From Nyssa sinensis (lineage: Eukaryota > Streptophyta > Magnoliopsida > Cornales > Nyssaceae), in contig CM018035.1 in assembly GCA_008638375.1 (NCBI GenBank), positions 29,483,307-29,547,306 of the forward strand: a stretch of 64,000 nt of DNA, given 5' to 3'. The position numbers and the translations under genes were made by a program. Shown here piece after piece: positions 58,790 to 64,000 of this stretch (positions within the stretch are counted from its first letter, which is position 1; every line of letters starts with the position of its first letter). The notes beneath the pieces are model-generated. The model was not told where the DNA came from. It worked only from the letters and a program-made list of their open reading frames with translations, and searched no databases.

Positions 58790-59592
58790 ATGTATTAACG
58801 TAGTATTGTAATGATTTCAATAAACTTACTTAAAATATAGCAATGTCTCATCGTAGTTGTTGAGCACAGTATAGTGGGCTTTTTCTAAGTCTTCAGGATG
58901 ATACCATTCATATATACGGGCACCTATTGGCTGCACTTTCTAATTAAACATCGCAAGGCGAGTTCGTTGCTGCCATGGTCTATTAGAATTTCGTTCTCCA
59001 TGATTAAACCTTGTCTCAATATCTTCAAGATGCATATAGCAGAACGTAAGACATTCAGCATCAACATACACCTCAGCAATTAACCCTTCCGGTCGTGCTT
59101 TGTTACGCACATATTGTTTCAATGTGTGCAAATATCTATTTTAATAATTAATCAGTTATAAATTAAAATAGTTAGAATGGATAGATAGGACAAAAATTAA
59201 AATTTAATGTACTTTTCTGTTAGATACATCCAACGGTATTGGACAATCCACCAATTTTTACCTCATGTGACAAATGCATAGCTAAGTGGACCATTACATC
59301 AAAGAAAGCTAGAGGGAAAATCTTTTCCAATTTGTAGAGGATCACGATAACGTCCCTTTTAAACTTTTTCAGTACTTCTAACTTCAACGTCTTGGCACTT
59401 AATTCTATAAAGAAGCAGCCCAACTCAATCAATGTCGTTGATATGTCATTGGTGAGATATCCAAGTATTGCAACCGGAAGAAGTCGTTGTAAAAGGACAT
59501 GATAGTCATGGCTCTTCAATCCGAATAGTTTCCCATCTTTAACATTTACACACCAAGATATATTTGATGCATATCCATCTAGGAACTTCTGT
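58790..59592 (-). pseudogene. CACTA transposase (TNP2 type), DUF4218-like region, cut by element H
   Basis: Minus strand: 'DGYASNISWCVNVKDGKLF', 'GLKSHDYHVLLQRLLPVA', 'LIELGCFFIELSAKTL', 'FFDVMVHLAMHL', then after a probable intron (about 59137-59222) 'YLHTLKQYVRNKARPEG' and 'ARIYEWYHPEDLEKAHYTV'. This is the DUF4218 region that follows the catalytic Transposase_21 domain in TNP2-type proteins. The catalytic part would lie to the right of 59592, but element H inserted there, so only the C-terminal half is in the window. The part shown is remarkably open. Confidence 0.78.
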
Positions 59593-62437
59593 TGTAGAGA
59601 CCTAAAAATTGAGGATAAATTTTTCGTCTTTGCTAGTAGGGCACTATTCATACACCATTTGCTAGTAGGGCACTACACATGCATATTTGGACATAAGTCA
59701 TATTTAAGAACATATTTAGAGTATAACATAGAAGAAAAATATGCTTAGAATGTTAAAATACATCTCCTGTAAAAATTTTAGTCTATTCGGAGATAGTTTC
59801 AAAAACTAGACCATAAAGGGCATCCGGGTGACCCGGGTGGATCCGGCCAAACCCGGCCACAAGCGAAAATATATTTTTTTGAAAAATATCATTTAAAATA
59901 ATTTTAAGAACTTTGGTTAAAGCAAAATGTCGAATTAAGGCATTTCGGAATGGGTTGTAGTGTAACGGGGCCCTAGATTCATTAAGGGCAAAAAGGTCAT
60001 TTTACCCATTTGCCCCTTTAGTATAAATACAGCCCTTAAGAGTTAAAATTTCATTATTTTGGTCTGAGATACAGAGCAGAACTCGTGCATGGGAGAACAG
60101 TGAATAAAAACCCTAGGTTCTCTAAGCTTCAAGCCACCAAAACACACTCCTAGGCCAAGATTCTTACAAGATTTCCTTCTAGGAAGTTGTTCCTCTCATC
60201 AAGGGCTATATTCTCACCGATCGGTTCAGCTGCACAATGAACACAACTCCCTCAAGTTGAGAAAAACTATTTTAGGTATGATATTTTGCTAAGTAAGGAA
60301 TAGGGTTAAGTTTAGGAGTGTTTTATAAGTTGATTGAATGATTTATATGTTTATTTGTTGTTAGAAAATCACTTAGGATATAGTTGCTTTGAAAACCTAG
60401 AATTGGTTGTTTATGTACTTGTGTGTTCTTTGTATTCTTTGAAAATTTGGTAAAGTGATAAACATGAACCATGACTATACGTATAATTCATTGTATTCTA
60501 GCTCATGTTCATGTAGACAAAATCTTGTAGTTGGAAAGTTATGATTTATTCAAGTTGTTGGTGCTTTATGTATTTTGTAATCTTAGAGAATTTGTCAAAG
60601 TGATGAACATGTAACTTGTTTATATGTTTGATTCATTGCATTCTAGCTTATGTTCATGTAGAGAAACTCTTGTGGTTTGAGATTTAAGATTTATTCCATG
60701 TGTTGGTACTTTATGTATTTTATGATCTTTGAGAAATTGTTAAGGTTGTGACTATGTAATGTGTTTCTATGTGAAATTGATTGGATTACATGTGAGGTTC
60801 ATGTAGACAAAGTTTTGTATTGGTGCCTGCTTATCCAACGGGAGCAATTCGTGAACACAGGCTTTGGTACTTGCTGACCAACGGGAGCGATCCGTAAAAC
60901 AAGACATGGGTGTGACATAGAATTTGTATGGGTGTGTCACGCATATTGCCATTGCATGGTGTTGATGAATTGGAAGGCATGTAGATTATAATTGTACACT
61001 CGCACATGCCACGCCTTAATTTTGTTCCTTGCATTAGCATTATGTCATACCAACAGTTGAGCTGACCCCTCGTGGGATATCATATTACAAATGACGCTCC
61101 CGGTACTTGAGACTTGATGAAGTCTTGAAGGAAGGAGGGAAAGTGGACTAGGAAGGATATTTGGCCCTTAGGGCATATGTTGTGTATGGGCATAAGCCCA
61201 AAAGACTTGTATTTTAATTTGGAAGAGTGATGAACTATAGGCCTTGGGTCAATTTGTGATGTAAGGGCTTAAGCCCAAATGACATGTAAGATATATTTAT
61301 TTAATGTGCCTTACATGTATATATGTTGAAGGAAATGAATGTATGTTCAATTTTCATGAATTGTGGCCATCGAGTGAGGATGAATTGTGATGTGGTTATA
61401 TATATGAAGTATTGTGAAAATTAGGTGGGAAAAAGGCTTGGAAAACAAAGGAGGTTATGTTAAAATTTTATGAAAATTAAAAAATTTGTTAAGTGTGTAA
61501 AACACCTTTTAAATAGGTGGAAAGGATGTCAAAAAATGGGGTTTAGAAACCTTGAGGAAATAGGCTAAAAATGGAAGAAAAATGGCTTGAAAAACTTTGA
61601 AAAAAAATTTAGAAAACAGAGAAATTTGCTACCGAAAACAAAGAAATTTGCTCACAGTCGGAATAGTAATTCTGCAAAAAACAAAAAAATTGCTCTCAGT
61701 CACTATAGTAAAAATATGCAGAAAACAGCCCAGGCCACAACCAGCCCCCCACGCGCATGCCTGCCCGCCCGCGCGCTGCCTGTACAAGCCCATGCGCTGC
61801 CTACACGAGCCCGTGCGCCTGCCTGCGCACCCAGCCTGCTGCCCTATGCCTGCACCTTACTGCCTGCTGCTTGACAGCCTTGGCTTCCAGCCCTTGCCTC
61901 CATGACACCTACCCCTTTTTCCATTTTTCTTAGCCACATTTAGGCACCCTTTTTGCCCATGTTTAAGCACCCTATTGGGCCATGTTTGGCCACCCTTTTG
62001 GCCTATTTTTTGTCACCTTTTTGGACCATGTTTAGCCACTCTATTGGATTACGTTTGGCCACTCTCATAGGCCATTTTTGGTCACTTTCTTAGACCAACT
62101 TTTGGTAAACTTTTTGACTTATTTTTTGCCTAAGTCTTAGGGCATTTGGGGCCCATTTGAGCCATTATCCCAAGACATTTTTAGAAATGTTTTGAGACTA
62201 TTTTGGAAGCCATTTTTGAACATGACTTAAATTATTTTGAACATTAATTGGGAAGGATGTTTGAGTGACATTAGGAGACCATTTTAGTTAAGTCAATTAG
62301 CAATTCTTCATTTCTAATTTTCGAGGAAACATGGGGGAATAATGCAAAATCAACTAAATCCAACTTAATGACCTGTTATTTACTTTTCTTATTTCATTTC
62401 ACTCACTCCCAAGTTTGTGGAAATTTGAGGCGTGACA
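59593..62437 (+). repeat. 5' LTR of element H (2845 bp)
   Basis: From TGTAGAGACC to GAGGCGTGACA. Blocks shared with LTRs I, E and F: 'tttgctagtagggcac' (59626-59680), the leader-like 'ggtatgatattttgctaag' (60276-60294), 'catgccacgcc' near 61006, GC-rich sequence (61735-61870) and 'ggccatgtttggccaccc' repeats (61960-62110). A TATA-like 'agtataaatac' lies at 60021 with the start region to its right. Confidence 0.85.
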
Positions 62438-62440
62438 ACA

Positions 62441-62452
62441 TGGTATCAAAGC
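62441..62452 (+). other. Primer binding site, tRNA-Met type, element H
   Basis: TGGTATCAAAGC three bases after the LTR end. It is identical to the site of element F, including the variant base and the following 'ataggttc'. Confidence 0.8.
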
Positions 62453-62943
62453 ATAGGTTCAAATACCTAAAGACCGTGGAGTGTTGTTGAGCACAATAGG
62501 ACCACGACGTATGTTTAAATTTTTTGTAAACATTTTGAAATGTGTAGGCTTTGACAGCTAAGTATTGAACTCTAGTTGGAGAATGCCTAGCGATGATGGG
62601 GTGTTGTTGAATACCATGAGACCCTAGAGGAAAAACGTGTGACTTAGTATGAACTGTAGGTGGTATGTGGTAGGATCTAGTAGGTTATGTGGCAGGACCT
62701 TGTGTGTTATGTGGTTATTCATACTTGAAGCATGACATGTTGTTAGTATGTGTTACTTAATGTTATACAATGATACATGATATGTGTAATGTGTAAGAAT
62801 TTGTTAAGTGTACATTATGACATGTTATACGTACTACCTGTAAAGTGCAGGATGTTCATAAGAACATGACTGAGATTCTTTTAAATGCCTATGTCTAGTG
62901 TGAGAAAGGGATATTAATTTTCTTTTTTGAGACTTGTAGACTT
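62453..62943 (+). other. Untranslated leader of element H
   Basis: No gene. It has a degenerate direct repeat ('gtgttgttgagcacaatag' near 62481 and 'gtgttgttgaataccatgag' near 62600) and ends just before the gag start at 62944. Confidence 0.6.
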
Positions 62944-64000
62944 ATGCCACCAAAGAAAACTCCTGCGAGACCAGTAGCACCTAGGCGCGGTAGGCCTAGA
63001 GCCACTGTACCACCGTAGTGTGGTAGGCCCCAAGTTGCTCCTCCTGCACATAGCACAGCTGAGGAGGCCGTTGCTCCTATACCTACCTCGGTTAAGGAGG
63101 TGGAGCAGACTATTAGCGCCAGAGACATGGCGGCCATTTTACAGGAGTGTTTTCGTGCCATACAAGAGACCCAGACTACTGGTGGTGAGACTAGGGATAC
63201 CTTCGTGATAAAGGTGTTCCACAGAATGAGACCTCCTACCTTTGCGGGACAGCCTGACCCTTTAGTTGCCGAGGAGTGGCTAGATCAGATCACCAGGATC
63301 CTAGATTCCCAGGGGATTGTTGAGCCACACTTATAGATTAGGTGTGCCACCTTTCAGTTTACTAAGTTGGCTAGTCAATGGTGGAGAGTAATTGCTAACT
63401 GGTTAGATAGTTTTGGCGAGGGGTAGAATGCATTTGTGGCCATGTTCAATGACCACTATTTTCCCGAGACTGCCAAGATAGGATTTATGGACCAGTTTGG
63501 GGCACTCCTCCAGAGAGATATGACAGTGACTCAGTATGAGTCCCTGGTTTACTACATTAGGGAGATTTTCCCCACATATTATTTGAGAGGAGCGACTGAG
63601 GGTCCTTTACTTTGTCAAGAGTTGAAGACCTCTATTCGAGATAGACTAGCAGGCCACATTATTGAGACCTACGATGAGGCAGTGACCAGGGCCACCAAGG
63701 TAGAGAGAGTTGGTTGACCTTAGAGGGATTAGAGAGTCCCAAAAACAGAGTAGGGCAGTTACAGCACAGGCTTCTATATCTGCCCCAGTTTACACTAGTA
63801 GGAAACCACCGAAGAGGTACCGAGCTAGTACTTCTTCTGTACAGACACCGTAGAGACCCATTCAGTTTCTAGCCGCCCAATCTACTATGTCTATTACTTT
63901 TCAAAGAGGGGCATCCCAGGAACTCATTACTTGTTTTCTATGTGGACAGCTTGACCACAAGTATGCTAATTGCCCCCAGAGAGACCCTAGTCAGGGACAC
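62944..64000 (+). pseudogene. gag of element H, premature stops, runs off the window
   Basis: ATG at 62944. One frame carries the whole Retrotrans_gag region, 'FHRMRPPTFAGQPDPLVAEE' then 'FTKLASQWW' and 'FNDHYFPETAKI'. It is interrupted by TAG at 63016-63018, 63334-63336 and 63424-63426 and by TGA at 63715-63717. At least two look like single-base changes (CAG or TGG to TAG). A CCHC knuckle, CFLCGQLDHKYANC, starts at 63932 in a shifted frame. The protein would build the retrotransposon particle. The copy is dead as read, though complete in domain order, unlike F gag. Confidence 0.82.

Larger units (their letters stand above)
21336..59592 (-). mobile_element. CACTA (En/Spm) DNA transposon, left terminus to interrupted transposase
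   Basis: The left terminus TACTACAAGAAAATCC differs in its first base from the plant CACTA inverted repeat (CACTACAAGAAAA). It is followed by the dense subterminal repeats expected of the class. The far end of the visible element holds transposase pieces in the order typical of CACTA genes (DUF4218, DUF4216, Transposase_24-like), on the minus strand and therefore pointing toward this terminus. Between lie an AT-rich stretch and the 161-bp array. Solo LTRs D and E and element F are inserted inside, and element H at 59593 cuts the transposase. The second terminus is outside the window. Confidence 0.72.
59593..64000 (+). mobile_element. Ty3/gypsy retrotransposon 'H' (Tekay/Del-like), 5' part
   Basis: It starts TGTAGAGACCT inside the CACTA transposase. 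The candidate target copy before it is tctgt, whose partner lies outside the window. Order: full 5' LTR, primer site, leader, gag with zinc knuckle. Its LTR is the intact reference for solo LTRs E and I. The element continues past the right edge. Confidence 0.85.

Noticed and set aside
1..64000. CRISPR array, rRNA, tRNA or an ordinary host gene
   Set aside because: No spacer-repeat pattern of CRISPR type, no recognisable rRNA or cloverleaf, and every coding stretch with a recognisable domain belongs to a transposon or the endogenous virus.

Overview
The window reads as plant nuclear DNA from an angiosperm (probably a dicot with a repeat-rich genome) inside a heterochromatic block of nested transposable elements. 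I found no intact host gene, tRNA, rRNA or CRISPR array. The plant assignment rests on the element types: Ty3/gypsy retrotransposons primed by initiator tRNA-Met, Tat-lineage retrotransposon pieces with an antisense ORF, a CACTA (En/Spm) DNA transposon, and an endogenous caulimovirid of florendovirus type. The species cannot be named from the sequence.

The layers were resolved by finding 5-bp target-site duplications (TSDs) on both sides of each insertion. (1) Base layer, left: Tat-like retrotransposon, about 1-20460, with two tandem copies of a decayed antisense ORF and LTR promoter segments. It is interrupted by solo LTRs A (2804-10246, which itself holds B, 6119-9462), C (10524-13742) and I (16434-20277, which itself holds K, 17291-18215). 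(2) About 20470-21335: an LTR ending at 21284 followed by a tRNA-Met primer site. (3) From 21336 to 59592: a CACTA transposon whose left terminus with subterminal repeats is at 21336. Its decayed transposase remains (DUF4218, DUF4216 and Transposase_24-like parts, minus strand) lie at about 57310-59592.

(4) Between the CACTA terminus and its transposase genes is a tandem array of a ~161-bp unit (about 40 copies, with higher-order alternation of subtypes). It was partly duplicated together with its AT-rich flank. The array was then split by solo LTR D (24908-28888), solo LTR E (29468-33821) and a large gypsy element F (35887-55641). (5) Element F is a Tekay/Del-like retrotransposon. A near full-length florendovirus (about 35997-43673) sits in a TA repeat of its 5' LTR. 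It has lost the gag core and the RT active site, solo LTR G (50458-55093) splits its integrase, and its integrase is joined to a 3' LTR stub by a deletion at a 'gctac' microhomology. (6) Right edge: element H (59593 to beyond 64000) is a related gypsy retrotransposon inserted in the CACTA transposase. Its whole 5' LTR, primer site and a gag gene with premature stops are visible.

Nothing in the window appears able to function autonomously. The interest lies in the nested chronology (up to four levels), the excess of solo LTRs, the satellite-like array inside a CACTA element, LTRs that share a reiterated ~110-150-bp module and conserved splice-donor-like sites, and a viral copy whose protease catalytic Asp and first zinc-knuckle Cys are mutated. 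Family names come from motif recognition by eye; no database search was run.
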